A stretch of 35,922 bases of DNA from Intestinimonas aquisgranensis (GTDB lineage Bacteria > Bacillota > Clostridia > Oscillospirales > Oscillospiraceae). Shown here piece by piece: positions 1 to 7,828 of the stretch. Position 1 is the first letter of the stretch; each line of letters starts with the position of its first letter. A program made the translations under genes and the position numbers. Below the pieces are notes generated by a model that ran no database searches, was not told the origin of the DNA, and was given only the letters and a program-made list of their open reading frames with translations. The stretch is from assembly GCA_020687605.1 (NCBI GenBank), contig JAJEQY010000030.1:1-35922 (forward strand), written 5' to 3'.

Positions 1-6
1 GAATGG

Positions 7-77
7 GTGCACCATTCCAGCGGTGGCTATGCACCATCATCTGCGGTCAAGTTGCACTTTTTGAGCGGCGTACGCAG
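7..77 (+). repeat. Left copy of 71-base terminal inverted repeat
   Basis: This stretch is the reverse complement of 35846-35916 with 68 of 71 positions identical by eye. Inside it are two imperfect direct sub-repeats that begin GCACCAT and end in GCGGT, the kind of arrangement seen where a transposase binds an element end. The inner border lies in the palindrome TGCGTACGCA, where the two copies diverge into different truncated genes. It is probably the end of a mobile element lying outside the window; the element family is not recognised. Confidence 0.75.
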
Positions 78-166
78 GGTCCCGACTTGGGGTTTGCAAG
101 GTACTGCTCCTGGTACTCCGGAAACACCTTGGTGTCCAGTACCGTGATTCTGCATTCGTGCTGCAT
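47..166 (-). pseudogene. Truncated TIGR04076-like gene (5' part only)
   Basis: A good ribosome site (AAGGAGGG) precedes ATG at 166. The first 31 codons read like the N-terminus of the TIGR04076 family: MQHECRITVLDTKVF, then a YLANPKSGPC stretch. The remaining codons come from the terminal repeat and end at a TGA after 39 residues. The family is normally several times longer, so this is a 5' remnant cut by insertion or rearrangement at the inner border of the repeat. The family name is from memory of the N-terminal motif and is moderately certain; the truncation itself is visible. Confidence 0.5.
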
Positions 167-280
167 GGTTTCACCCTCCTTGGTATTTCACATTCCGTCC
201 GGCAGGATGGGGCAGACTGCCTTTTGTTCCCATTGTATCTGGGAAAGGCTCTGCTGGCAAGAGGATCAGATCGGGAGATC

Positions 281-320
281 AGGCATATCAGTTTTTAACA
301 AGCTATAATCAAAGAAATAG
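281..320 (+). repeat. att-like site a1
   Basis: AGGCATATCA, then GTTTTTAACA, then a CTATAATCAAAGAAATAG tail. The same ordered blocks recur at 880, 7677, 12202 and 13194. It forms the left edge of repeat module A. The tyrosine-recombinase attachment role is inferred from recurrence and from a related site just downstream of the integrase at 35079. Confidence 0.5.
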
Positions 321-760
321 GCGCTATAATGCATGTTTAAAAATAGGCCTTTGGACCAACAAAACGAGAGCTACGGGCTATAAACAAATCCTAATACTCA
401 AAAATGCAATTATTATAATAGAAATGAGAGTATTTAACACTAATTTCTCAAATTTTTCTCACTTTAGTGCCTTCTTCAGAAGAATTTCTTCCTCCGCTTG
501 TGATGGTCAATTTCTATAAAAGTATATAACTATTTTACAATCTTTAAGAGAGTTGTCCGCGCTTTGAGAGGTTATTGGTAATCTTTTTACGATTATTCGT
601 TTCTAATTCCTAAAACGACTTAAAGAGGTTCCCAGCATTTTTTGTGGTTCTTTATAGCGATTTATAGTCCTTTCCGCTCCAAAGCAATTACTTTTTAACG
701 ATCTTATTTCCAATGTTCCCGTGTACTCCAACGCTGTCTGTGGTCTTACATGTGGTCAAA

Positions 761-819
761 GGGCCCTTCTTGACCAGGTGCAGCAAAACTGCAGTTGCAT
801 GGTCAGAAGGGCTCTTTTT
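761..819 (+). terminator. Rho-independent terminator-like hairpin in module A
   Basis: The arm GGGCCCTTCTTGACCA pairs with TGGTCAGAAGGGCTC across a loop of about 23 bases and is followed by TTTTT. Equivalent hairpins with different stem sequence sit at the same place in modules B and C, so structure is conserved while sequence drifts. Confidence 0.65.
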
Positions 820-879
820 CATGTTAAGATTTTTGGTATTTTACCTCTGCAAAGTCTGAGAGGCAAGTCTTTTTACATC

Positions 880-918
880 AGGCATATCAAATTTTATTAT
901 GCAATAGACAAAGAATAA
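880..918 (+). repeat. att-like site a2
   Basis: AGGCATATCAAATTTTATT, then ATGCAATAGACAAAGAATAA. It is preceded by a conserved GGTATTTTACCTCTGC and CAAGTCTTTTT lead-in that is also present before the sites at 7677 and 13194. It closes module A and marks the start of the immunity-gene cassette. Confidence 0.5.
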
Positions 919-992
919 CCCGCTGAATGTAACATCCACTTAAGGGAACGACAAACATTTTCTCTGGCTGCACAAGCAGTCATTCTATCCGC

Positions 993-1591
993 TTAGCGCT
1001 TTCCGGAAGCATAGTCTTCCATATTGATGTCCAGCACTCCTCTGGGCGGCTGGATCATGGCATCCTCATACTGACACTTCCACTGGATCTCCCGGCTCAT
1101 CTGTCCATTCTCCACACCATCTACGGTTTCCCCATCCTGAATGGGGTTATCATGCTCCAGAATATAGGACGCAACATTATATGATGGTCTTGAATGGACT
1201 TGTTAAACTGACAAAACGCCTCATTCATGACCAAGGTTGCTGTGTCCACCGTGGGGACAGGTAGTTCCATTTCCTTGATGATATGAGCGGAAGGGGAATG
1301 TGCCGCTGTGATATGGAAACTAAATGGTTTCTTCCGGGCTACCTCACCCATTTCATATACATCCCAAAAGACATTGTCAATGACGCATGGCTTTGTGGAA
1401 ACGACTGCTCTTATGGCAGTACCACGCCGGACAGGGGGCGCAGATAGAAACACTTCATATAAGAAATCACCCAGGACCTTATAGGCGCAGTCTGAAACCA
1501 CTTTGAAGCCATGCTCTCCGGCAACTACTTTTAGTTTTTTGGAAATCATCGCGCTTAATTCCTTGACTGCCTTCTGCTCCTGCCGTGTCAT
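993..1591 (-). pseudogene. Frameshifted immunity-cluster gene, possibly DUF4261-related C-terminus
   Basis: ATG at 1591 follows a GAGGTG ribosome site. The first frame runs about 140 codons to NKSIQDH, then ends at 1121 in a tail that looks non-native (LRPIFWSMITPF). In another minus frame the sequence from about 1175 continues as a sensible reading (ASYILEHDNPIQDGETVDG, then QWKCQYEDAMIQPP), stopping at TAA 993-995 after SGKR. A single indel near 1170-1180 would join the two into a protein of about 198 residues. The second half resembles the QDGxT segment I associate with DUF4261, with low certainty. As the last gene of the cluster it may have decayed, or the indel may be a sequencing error. 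Confidence 0.55.
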
Positions 1592-1683
1592 GCTATTTTC
1601 ACCTCGTCCAGCTCCAGAATGGCTTTTTCTCGCTATACGCCCTTGGAGGGCAGTTGTTCTAACCTCATCATCTATATTATCAA

Positions 1684-1854
1684 TTACTCTTTATTTTTGT
1701 ATGCTCTGTATCCGCCAATGCACACAATCGCAAACAACATCGGCACTGCTGCATAACCTGCATTTGCTGTTCCGTTTGATCGGAATACATAGAACGCACC
1801 AGCAAAGGTCAGGATTGTTAAGAGAATAGAAAGTACCAGCAATAACTTTTTCAT
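1684..1854 (-). CDS. Small membrane protein, 56 residues
   Basis: It starts MKKLLLVLSILLTILTFAG and has two hydrophobic segments, roughly residues 3-23 and 33-48. These are separated by a short polar loop, with a charged tail RAYKNKE. This is a typical two-pass or signal-anchored small membrane protein. It begins 12 bases after the stop of the upstream 195-residue gene, with a weak AGGA-type ribosome site overlapping that region, so it is probably translated from the same message. No family is recognised. Small membrane proteins are common among polymorphic-toxin immunity genes, which fits its neighbours but does not prove the role. Confidence 0.6.
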   Translation of the reverse strand: MKKLLLVLSILLTILTFAGAFYVFRSNGTANAGYAAVPMLFAIVCIGGYRAYKNKE

Positions 1855-1866
1855 AGCAGTGATTTC

Positions 1867-2454
1867 CTATCCCACAATGGTGGTCTCTTTGACGGCCAGA
1901 TTGTCGTAATTCATGGCGATCAGCTTCCCGGCGGCCTCTGGGGTACACATGAACCAGGTACTCACGCCCCAGGCGTCCATCCTTGTAACGGTGAAAAAGT
2001 CGGTTTGGGCAGAAGTAGGTTCTCTTGCGTCAATATAGTAGTCGGAGTAGAGATACACCAGATCAACCTCTCGCTCCGGCAGCCACTTGGCCCGGCGCGC
2101 ACGCGGTTTGCCATTTTTCAGAGTCTTTTCTCTTGGGTTCTCAAACCACGCCAGTTCTTTGAGCTTCAGACCGGTGAAGGTATCCATAAGCCGCTGGGCG
2201 ATCTCCCGGTGGGTAAATACTCCACAGTCCCAGGAGCCCATCAGCCATGTCTTTATAAAGTCGCCCACCTTGCTGCCAGGAGCAGGCGGCCCGTAGACGC
2301 TCTCATCCGCCCACATGACCTCTATCTTTTCACATTGATCTGGCCGAGGACAGGACTGCTTGTTGCCATAGCGGTACATGATATTTACATAGCCATAATC
2401 TTCGCCGGTTCGGTCATGACCGACGGCTTCCACTTTATAGGCAGTTATAGACAT
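1867..2454 (-). CDS. Hypothetical protein, 195 residues, immunity-cluster member
   Basis: I chose ATG at 2454 because AGGAGGTG lies 9 bases upstream and the reading starts sensibly as MSITAYKVEAVGHDRTGED; an upstream in-frame ATG lacks a ribosome site. The protein is soluble and rich in tryptophan and tyrosine, with no signal peptide or membrane segment. It has a C-P-x3-Q-C pair near residues 35-41 and a basic stretch around residue 120. I do not recognise a family. Its start overlaps the end of the upstream 131-residue gene by 10 bases, indicating translational coupling within the minus-strand operon. The compact, acidic and aromatic-rich character suits an immunity protein, but that is inference from context. 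Confidence 0.7.
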   Translation of the reverse strand: MSITAYKVEAVGHDRTGEDYGYVNIMYRYGNKQSCPRPDQCEKIEVMWADESVYGPPAPGSKVGDFIKTWLMGSWDCGVFTHREIAQRLMDTFTGLKLKELAWFENPREKTLKNGKPRARRAKWLPEREVDLVYLYSDYYIDAREPTSAQTDFFTVTRMDAWGVSTWFMCTPEAAGKLIAMNYDNLAVKETTIVG

Positions 2455-2840
2455 TGCAGTTCCACCTCCTGAGCCAGTACAAATCCGCACAGCCCAAGGG
2501 AAGAGTCGATGACAAATACCCGGATGTGCTCCCGTTCCATGCGCTTCCGCAGTTCCTCGATGCTGCAGCAGGCGGGAAAGCCGTAAGAGATGGATCCGCC
2601 CAGCAGGTCTTTATACTGTTCAAAAAAACCGTCCACGGTGATCTCATCTATGCCAAAGAGGATGTTGTCCTGGACCACATTTTCAAACCAGTGGGCCAGC
2701 AGGCCGGTAAAGCGAACGGATACTTTCTCTCCGGTCTCGGTCTGGGTATCCATGTGCAGGGTGTGGGCTTCAAAGTCAGCGCAGTAGCGCAGGACTCTGT
2801 TGTCGTGCAGGCCATCAAAAGAGCAAATCAGTGTACTCAC
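2445..2840 (-). CDS. Hypothetical protein, 131 residues (GTG start)
   Basis: The reading starts at GTG 2840 as MSTLICSFDGLHDNRVL. GTGA overlaps the stop of the upstream 70-residue gene, so translation is probably coupled; the longer upstream in-frame extension lacks sense. The protein is soluble, with conserved-looking features LLAHWFENVVQDN and a PACCSIEELRKRMER helix. No membrane segment and no recognised family. The order and tight overlaps (2837-3049, this gene, 1867-2454) indicate one transcript. An immunity or accessory role is inferred only from the Imm17-like and DUF2262-like neighbours. Confidence 0.7.
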   Translation of the reverse strand: MSTLICSFDGLHDNRVLRYCADFEAHTLHMDTQTETGEKVSVRFTGLLAHWFENVVQDNILFGIDEITVDGFFEQYKDLLGGSISYGFPACCSIEELRKRMEREHIRVFVIDSSLGLCGFVLAQEVELQCL

Positions 2841-3049
2841 GGGGATTCCTCCTCGTCCATGAGCTGCTCCTGGGCCTCTTTGGGCAGGTCGTTCCATAAA
2901 ATGTCGTATGTAAAATCCCGAATCTCCGGGTAACACTCCCGCGCGGTTTTTTCTGCCGTTTCCCGATCCAGGTAGTGCATCTCTCGGTGGAAAAACCAGT
3001 TGAGCTTTTCCATCAGCCGATAGAGGCGGATTTGTTCTTCTTGGGTCAT
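2837..3049 (-). CDS. Small acidic hypothetical protein, 70 residues
   Basis: AGGAGG stands 9 bases before ATG 3049. The protein MTQEEQIRLYRLMEKLNWF is mostly predicted helix, strongly charged, and ends EQLMDEEESP. No cysteines in pairs and no membrane segment. It is 13 bases downstream of the Imm17-like gene and overlaps the next gene by the GTGA arrangement. Family not recognised. It could be a small partner of the 131-residue protein, since such coupled pairs are often co-folded, but this is a guess. Confidence 0.65.
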   Translation of the reverse strand: MTQEEQIRLYRLMEKLNWFFHREMHYLDRETAEKTARECYPEIRDFTYDILWNDLPKEAQEQLMDEEESP

Positions 3050-3062
3050 GGGACACAGCCTC

Positions 3063-3296
3063 CTAATTCAGTGCCATTACAAGGCTCCAAATGCTGACCA
3101 CGATCAGCACGATTCCCAGTAGGAAGAAGATCACCCGCCTGGAGCCGCGGCCATAGCGGTGAGAGTCCGGCTTACCGGTGGGGTCGCAGAGCCAGTTCCA
3201 GTTCATGATGGCCCCAATCAGCAGGACAGCGCCGATGATCAGGGTTACCCAGTTCCAATGTTCCTGTAAAAAAACCGTGATCTGCTCGCTGTTCAT
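3063..3296 (-). CDS. Imm17-family-like immunity membrane protein, 77 residues
   Basis: The protein has two membrane segments (about residues 15-33 and 53-74). The first is followed by a GAIMNWNWLCDP motif, and a basic Gly/Arg-rich loop (RYGRGSRR) precedes the second. This layout, and the GAxxxWxW motif after the first helix, match what I know of the Imm17 family, immunity proteins encoded beside polymorphic toxins. AGGAGG lies 9 bases before ATG 3296. It sits between the DUF2262-like gene and the small acidic gene with short gaps (18 and 13 bases). No cognate toxin is encoded in the window. Confidence 0.65.
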   Translation of the reverse strand: MNSEQITVFLQEHWNWVTLIIGAVLLIGAIMNWNWLCDPTGKPDSHRYGRGSRRVIFFLLGIVLIVVSIWSLVMALN

Positions 3297-3314
3297 TTAG
3301 GTTTCCTCCTATCC

Positions 3315-4157
3315 TTATCCCTGTATATCAGCGTCAACGGGGCCTTTTTTCAGCGTTCCATTCACCGTGACCACATGGCCCCAGAACATATCGTCGTCTT
3401 CATACCAGGCGGTAAAACGCCCACCAGGAGATACTGTAAACTCAGTGAGCAGGATGCGATGGGCAAACTCATCCTCGGTGATGGGGTCTTTCTCCGGGTC
3501 TCGGTTAGTCTGGTCATTGTCCGCCAGCCACTCGTTGGCCTGAGCGGTGAGCTTCTGGGCAGCCATCGCTCGCAGGGCCTGGTCCCAAGCTTCTTGCTCT
3601 GCCAGCAGTTTTTTCATCACATTGGTAACGCGGGTCCAGGATGCTTTCTTTTCAATCTCCACATCCAGTGAGATCTGGATGTCTTTTCCCATCCACAGGC
3701 AGGATCCGTTGAACATACTCATTTCACGATCCAGCGTGAGGGTTCCCAGCACTTTGTCCTCCAGAAGAATGGGCTTTGTGTACTCCGCCCAGATCTCCTC
3801 CAGTGCCGGACAGGGTACGCCTTCCTCCAGTACCTCCGTGACATACCACTGAGGTTCGTAGAGGGCATCACCTTTCCAGCCGCGGGCTTTGATCCGGTAG
3901 ATCTGGCCCTTGGCAAACCGCTTGGAATATTCGCCGGCTTCCCGCTCCTTGTCCGTCAGCGGCCAGCTCAGGTAGCATCGACCGGAGATCACCTGTCCGG
4001 TCTGGACATCCGCCATGGCGAGGGCATGGGTATGCGCCGTCCAGAAGGTATCCAGAAAGGTTTTGTCCGCGCTGATACCGTCCTGAATCAGTACCAGCTT
4101 TTCCTCATCTTCTGGGGCGTACAGGGCAATAAAGTCCCTGACCGTTCTCTTTTTCAT
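3315..4157 (-). CDS. DUF2262-domain protein, 280 residues
   Basis: I chose ATG 4157 because AAGGAG precedes it; an upstream in-frame ATG at 4175 overlaps the previous gene. The N-terminal 115 residues form a separate domain (MKKRTVRDFIALYAPEDEE start, QWYVTEVLEEGV end). The C-terminal half has the DUF2262 signature: an LxLDRExxxFNG segment near residue 140, a helical middle, and a closing YEDDDMFWGHVV motif near residue 260. DUF2262 proteins occur in immunity-type gene clusters; their biochemical activity is unknown to me. The gene starts 10 bases after the stop of the DUF6138-like gene, so the two are co-transcribed. Confidence 0.75.
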   Translation of the reverse strand: MKKRTVRDFIALYAPEDEEKLVLIQDGISADKTFLDTFWTAHTHALAMADVQTGQVISGRCYLSWPLTDKEREAGEYSKRFAKGQIYRIKARGWKGDALYEPQWYVTEVLEEGVPCPALEEIWAEYTKPILLEDKVLGTLTLDREMSMFNGSCLWMGKDIQISLDVEIEKKASWTRVTNVMKKLLAEQEAWDQALRAMAAQKLTAQANEWLADNDQTNRDPEKDPITEDEFAHRILLTEFTVSPGGRFTAWYEDDDMFWGHVVTVNGTLKKGPVDADIQG

Positions 4158-4167
4158 GGCGTTCTCC

Positions 4168-5550
4168 TTACGCAAATACTTGCTGGTATTTCTCTTTCAG
4201 TTCCTTCGGCGCCGACTTGATGACTTTGCTGCCGCCGTTTTCGGAGGATGAACCCCAAATGGCCCAGAGCAGGCTCTGCCAAGCGATGGCCCGGAATTTC
4301 GGGTCCTTGTCCTCTTCCGGCAGGAGATAAGCGGAAAAGCGGCGCTTGACTGTCAGCAGCGCATCCAGGCTCTCCCCATTGGCAATCAGGCTGTGGAATT
4401 CCTTGGCAGGCTTCAGCCACTGCATAGACAATGCGCCCCGTACCAATACTCCCAGTGTCCATGTTTGAAAACCAAACTTCCGGATCAAGGCATGAAGGAA
4501 TTTCTCTTGCAGTGAGGAGTGCTCGTCGTCGCAGAGATCCAAATACTCCGCCACCAGCGGCGCCCACGGTTCTCCCTCCAGCCCCAGAGCGAACACAGTA
4601 AAAGAGCCGGGCATGGCGCAGGCTTCATCCGCGAGGTTTTGGTACCACTCATACTCCCGCATAGCCAAACGAGCATATCGCTCTATAGCCGGATGCAGAT
4701 TCGGGTGTTGCATAGCGCAGGCAAAGAGCTGATTGACGCCCTTCTTGGGCAAGCCGGGAATGGGCAGATAGATTTTCTCCTTTCCTCTGAACTCCACCGA
4801 GTAACTGCGGGGGAATTCCTCCTGCTCCAGCACCGCACACAGGTAGTCCAGGATTTCAGCATAGCACTCCTCCGTGGAGTCCCTGGCGGTGATTCGGATG
4901 GCAGCAAACGCATCATTGGCCGATGCGGTGAAATGCTCCGTCTTACGCTGCTGGATGTCCTTTGGTAATTTGCCGCTGCCGGCTGTTTTCAGTTGCTTCA
5001 CCATATCTGGGCGAAGCTGGGAGACCAGGCCGAGGATGTGCTCGGTGGTGAGGGATTCAAAACTCTGCCCATACACCGTATGGCAGACCGCCACATAGCA
5101 GGCAAAGCGCAGCAGGCCTTCATCCACATCCTCCGGACGCAATTCCGGCAGTACTGTGCAGGGCGGAAAGACGGTAAAGCCATCATCCCGCTCTCCCACA
5201 AGGAAGAACCGCTCCTGCACCTGCTTTTCTATGTACTTCTCCAACTTATAGCGGATTTCTTGCCAGCCCACCAGCCGCCGCATGGCATCGCAGAGAGAGA
5301 CAGCATCCTCATAGGGAAATCCTTTCAACGGCAGCCCGGTCAGATACCGCTCCAGCAGCTGATCAGGGAGAAATGGAGTTCCGTTGTGGTTTCGCACCAC
5401 GGTCGGGTAGGCGGAGTGATTTTCACGAGCGGTGCCGTTCAGCACATCCTGAATGCAGAGATCTGCCTCCGCCAGCACCTCCGGGGAAGTGTCCGGCTTG
5501 TGGATCAGATAGTAGCGGTTATGCACGCCATCACGCTTTGGCAAACTCAT
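4168..5550 (-). CDS. DUF6138-like hypothetical protein, 460 residues
   Basis: GAGGAG lies 8 bases before ATG 5550. This is a long soluble helical protein without signal peptide or membrane segments. A recognisable stretch near residues 315-350 (PGSFTVFALGLEG, then CDDEHSSLQ) is what leads me to DUF6138. The family is found in Firmicutes immunity-like clusters, and its function is not known. There are 14 bases between the stop of the zinc-ribbon gene upstream and this start, so it is the second gene of the operon. The assignment is from memory of one motif region and should be treated as provisional; the gene itself is certain. Confidence 0.7.
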   Translation of the reverse strand: MSLPKRDGVHNRYYLIHKPDTSPEVLAEADLCIQDVLNGTARENHSAYPTVVRNHNGTPFLPDQLLERYLTGLPLKGFPYEDAVSLCDAMRRLVGWQEIRYKLEKYIEKQVQERFFLVGERDDGFTVFPPCTVLPELRPEDVDEGLLRFACYVAVCHTVYGQSFESLTTEHILGLVSQLRPDMVKQLKTAGSGKLPKDIQQRKTEHFTASANDAFAAIRITARDSTEECYAEILDYLCAVLEQEEFPRSYSVEFRGKEKIYLPIPGLPKKGVNQLFACAMQHPNLHPAIERYARLAMREYEWYQNLADEACAMPGSFTVFALGLEGEPWAPLVAEYLDLCDDEHSSLQEKFLHALIRKFGFQTWTLGVLVRGALSMQWLKPAKEFHSLIANGESLDALLTVKRRFSAYLLPEEDKDPKFRAIAWQSLLWAIWGSSSENGGSKVIKSAPKELKEKYQQVFA

Positions 5551-5564
5551 GGCAAGGTCTCCTC

Positions 5565-6680
5565 TCAGGTCTGCTGATGCTGCATGGATACGATATGGCA
5601 GTCCGGGCAGAATTCCACATAGAGCGTGCCCTCCGCACAGTCAAACACCGTATCCCACTGGATCTGAGCCAGATACTTCATAGGTTTCCCGCAGTGGGGG
5701 CAGATGGTATATTCCGCGTCCTGTACCCAGTTGGCAAAGCCGCCGATGGTGTTCACATCCTGGCAGGCCGCACCGTAAAACAGGGGCACCGGCACTTTGC
5801 CCAGCACAAAGGGATTTTCGGTGAGAGCCTTGTAGTCCTCGGGACTGACATAGCAATCCGTCTTCTCCGCCCTGTCAAAGAGCTCGGAGGGAAAGATCTC
5901 CACGCCGCCGTCCAGAGAAAAGCGGTTGAAGGCGGGGTCTTTCAGGAATCCCACGCAGCTGGGGCAGCAGGTGGCGGTCAGGATACCGTCCAGCCCCAGG
6001 AACCGGAGCCGCTCGTCCCGGCCGTCCAATACCAGCATGTCCACCATGCGCCCGCCACAGTGGGGGCATGTATCTTCCCGCGCCCTGCCGATGCGGACGG
6101 GAGATTTCTCGCCGGTGGTTCCCTTGACCATAGGATAGCAGGTGTCGAAGTTGAGTTGGATTTTCTGCCCCTCTTTGTCGAAGGTCCAGCCGCCGATCTG
6201 CGCATAGCTGGATGGGTCCACATAGAGACCCTTGCGCCAGGGCCGGGGATTTCGCTCCAGCTCCAGCAGAGTCTCCATTGCCTTGTCATCTCCCTGCATA
6301 GCAAGGCAACTCATCAGGTTGGAGGCCTCGCTGGAATATTCCGCGGACAACAGCGCATGAATCAGACCATCCCGCACATCGGCGGGAGCGTGATAATAGA
6401 TCTCACAGGGCCAGAACACCTCTGCGGCCAGTGCCGCCCGCTGGATCTCCGGGGCGATGGCATCCCGGTACCCCAGCAGCTGCCAGAAGTCGGTGAACTC
6501 CGGATCCTCCATCTCCGCCAGCCTCTGGATGCTCTGTATCAGGTTTCTTTGCTCCGCTGTGATTTGTTCCGGTGTCCAGGCAAGAGCAGCCTTCCGCTCC
6601 TGTTCAGATTTGCATTTCCAGCACAATCCCTCATAGCCCAAAGAGGTCCCACAGCCGGGGCAGATGTAGTTTAGACTCAT
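5565..6680 (-). CDS. Zinc-ribbon protein with DUF1963/YwqG-like C-terminus, 371 residues
   Basis: ATG 6680 follows AAAGGAG and is the first gene of the minus-strand operon. Three metal-binding pairs are visible: CPGCG and CWKCK at residues 7-23, CPHCGG with a later CCPSC in the middle, and CPHCGKPM with FCPDC near the end. The C-terminal part has the order IGGFANWVQ, a CxxCGKPM knuckle, an AQIQWD strand and an EGTLYVEFCPDC end. That matches the DUF1963/YwqG-type plan (GG..WIQ, CP.CG..M, Q, EG..Y..C). The role is unknown; probably a cytoplasmic partner or immunity-like protein. A structured leader lies immediately upstream. Confidence 0.7.
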   Translation of the reverse strand: MSLNYICPGCGTSLGYEGLCWKCKSEQERKAALAWTPEQITAEQRNLIQSIQRLAEMEDPEFTDFWQLLGYRDAIAPEIQRAALAAEVFWPCEIYYHAPADVRDGLIHALLSAEYSSEASNLMSCLAMQGDDKAMETLLELERNPRPWRKGLYVDPSSYAQIGGWTFDKEGQKIQLNFDTCYPMVKGTTGEKSPVRIGRAREDTCPHCGGRMVDMLVLDGRDERLRFLGLDGILTATCCPSCVGFLKDPAFNRFSLDGGVEIFPSELFDRAEKTDCYVSPEDYKALTENPFVLGKVPVPLFYGAACQDVNTIGGFANWVQDAEYTICPHCGKPMKYLAQIQWDTVFDCAEGTLYVEFCPDCHIVSMQHQQT

Positions 6681-6720
6681 ATTTCTTAACTCCTTTCCAA
6701 AGGTAGAAAAACGCCCCGCG

Positions 6721-6798
6721 ACACCCTGTCACTTGGACAGGCTGACGCAGGGTGTGAAAAGGCCGCAAGAAAGAAGCCACATCTGCCCCCAGATGTGG
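6721..6798 (-). promoter_or_regulatory. Two-hairpin leader upstream of the immunity operon
   Basis: On the minus strand the leader carries a perfect 9-base-pair hairpin (CCACATCTG, 4-base loop, CAGATGTGG). A second stem follows (ACACCCTG pairing with CAGGGTGT), enclosing an alternative CTGTC/GACAG stem. A TTTTT run lies about 10 bases after the second stem, just before the AAAGGAG ribosome site. The layout suits transcription attenuation or a protein-binding leader. It does not match a riboswitch class I know. Bases 6899-7086, further upstream, contain no gene I can support. Confidence 0.45.
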
Positions 6799-7554
6799 TT
6801 TCCTCCACAGGCAAAATCCATTTTTTATATAGAATCAAAGTTATCTTTAACTGATTGGTGTACATCTCCCAAAAACTTCCGCCTACATCACGCATGATTC
6901 TATGCGTACAGTGTAAGTTGCTTGTGATATTTTTATATATGGTTAGTTGCTTCTTTCAAATCATAAGGTTGGATGGTTCTTTTCCATCATACCTAATTAC
7001 ATGGAAATTCTCAACTAAAACTTGAATCGAAAAATCCCAGAAACAGTTCTCTGTTAGGGAAACACATAGATGATGGCTGACAACGGGCGCACCAATTTTT
7101 AGTACGCAATAAACAAAGAATAAGCACTATAAAGCATATTCAAAAAAGCCCTTGAGACATACTATCAAAAGATGAGTGAAGAAGTGAGCCGCAAACGAGT
7201 TTCGTTTTCCCCAAAAATCAATTATTAAAAGAGAAATCAAATACTTCGCTCCCACTTTTGGGCGCTTTTCGTACTTTTATTCCTTTTTTGAAAGAATCCT
7301 CGTCGCTGTTTATGAATGTATAACTATTTTACAATCTTTGAGCGAGTTATCCGCACTTTGAGAAGTTATTGGTCATCTTTTTGCGATTATTCGTTTCTAA
7401 CGCCGGAAACGACTTAAATAGGCTCTCGGCATTTTTTATAGTTGTTTATAGTAATTTATAGACCTTTCCACTCCAGAGCAATTACTTTTTAACGCTCTTG
7501 TTTCCGCTGTTTCCGTGTATTCCGACGCTGTCTGTGGTCTTACATGTGGTCAGC

Positions 7555-7614
7555 GAGCCCTTCTTGATCAGGTGCAGTAAAACTGCCATTACTTAGTCAA
7601 GAAGGGCTCGTTTT
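7555..7614 (+). terminator. Terminator-like hairpin in module B
   Basis: A perfect 13-base-pair stem, GAGCCCTTCTTGA with TCAAGAAGGGCTC, spans a 29-base loop and is followed by G and TTTT. It corresponds positionally to the hairpins at 761 and 12700. Confidence 0.65.
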
Positions 7615-7676
7615 CATGTTCAGGTTTGGGGTATTGTACCTTTGATGAGACCAAGAATCAAGGTGTTTTTTCAAGC

Positions 7677-7715
7677 CAGGCGTATCATTTTTTAACACGC
7701 CTATACAAAGAAAAA
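7677..7715 (+). repeat. att-like site b2
   Basis: CAGGCGTATCA, TTTTTTAACACGCC, TATACAAAGAAAAA. It is preceded by the GGGGTATTGTACCTTTG lead-in shared with 829 and 13147. It forms the left border of the TOTE cassette; the matching right border would be the site at 12202. Confidence 0.5.
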
Positions 7716-7772
7716 CTCACGAGCCGGTAACTTTGTTATTGCAGAATTTGTTCTTTATCAAGCGAATAGAAT

Positions 7773-7801
7773 TTGACAAGAATGACAAGAATGATTATAA
7801 T
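7773..7801 (+). promoter_or_regulatory. Consensus sigma-A promoter for the AlbA_2-TOTE operon
   Basis: TTGACA at 7773-7778 and TATAAT at 7796-7801 are separated by exactly 17 bases. The spacer overlaps a tandem 9-base direct repeat (GACAAGAAT twice, from 7775), which could be a repressor site. The predicted start is about 20 bases before the AAGGAGG of the next gene. Confidence 0.8.
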
Positions 7802-7828
7802 GACAACTAAGAAAAGGAGGCGCTGTGT

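Larger units (their letters stand above)
281..918 (+). repeat. AT-rich repeat module A (att-like site to att-like site)
   Basis: No gene is supported here. The module begins and ends with att-like sites and aligns along most of its length with module B at 7087-7715. Shared blocks include ATAACTATTTTACAATCTTT, GGTTATTGGT, AATTACTTTTTAACG and CTGTCTGTGGTC. On the minus strand the segment just after the hairpin reads KKGPLTTCKTTDSVGVHGN, similar in style to low-complexity integrase C-terminal tails, then hits a stop. It looks like a decayed element end rather than a working gene. Confidence 0.6.
7087..7715 (+). repeat. AT-rich repeat module B
   Basis: It aligns with module A block by block: ATAACTATTTTACAATCTTT, TTGAGAAGTTATTGG, TTATTCGTTTCTAA, GAGCAATTACTTTTTAACG and CTGTCTGTGGTC. 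The left edge is a degenerate att-like site (7087-7130, ending ATAAACAAAGAATAAGC) and the right edge a good one (7677-7715). It contains no coding region with a ribosome site. The minus reading beside the hairpin, KKGSLTTCKTTDSVGVHGN, is nearly identical to the one in module A. Confidence 0.6.

Noticed and set aside
5373..6674. Long plus-strand reading of 433 codons
   Set aside because: It is antisense to the zinc-ribbon and DUF6138-like genes, has no ribosome site and no recognisable motif; the minus-strand proteins are clearly real.
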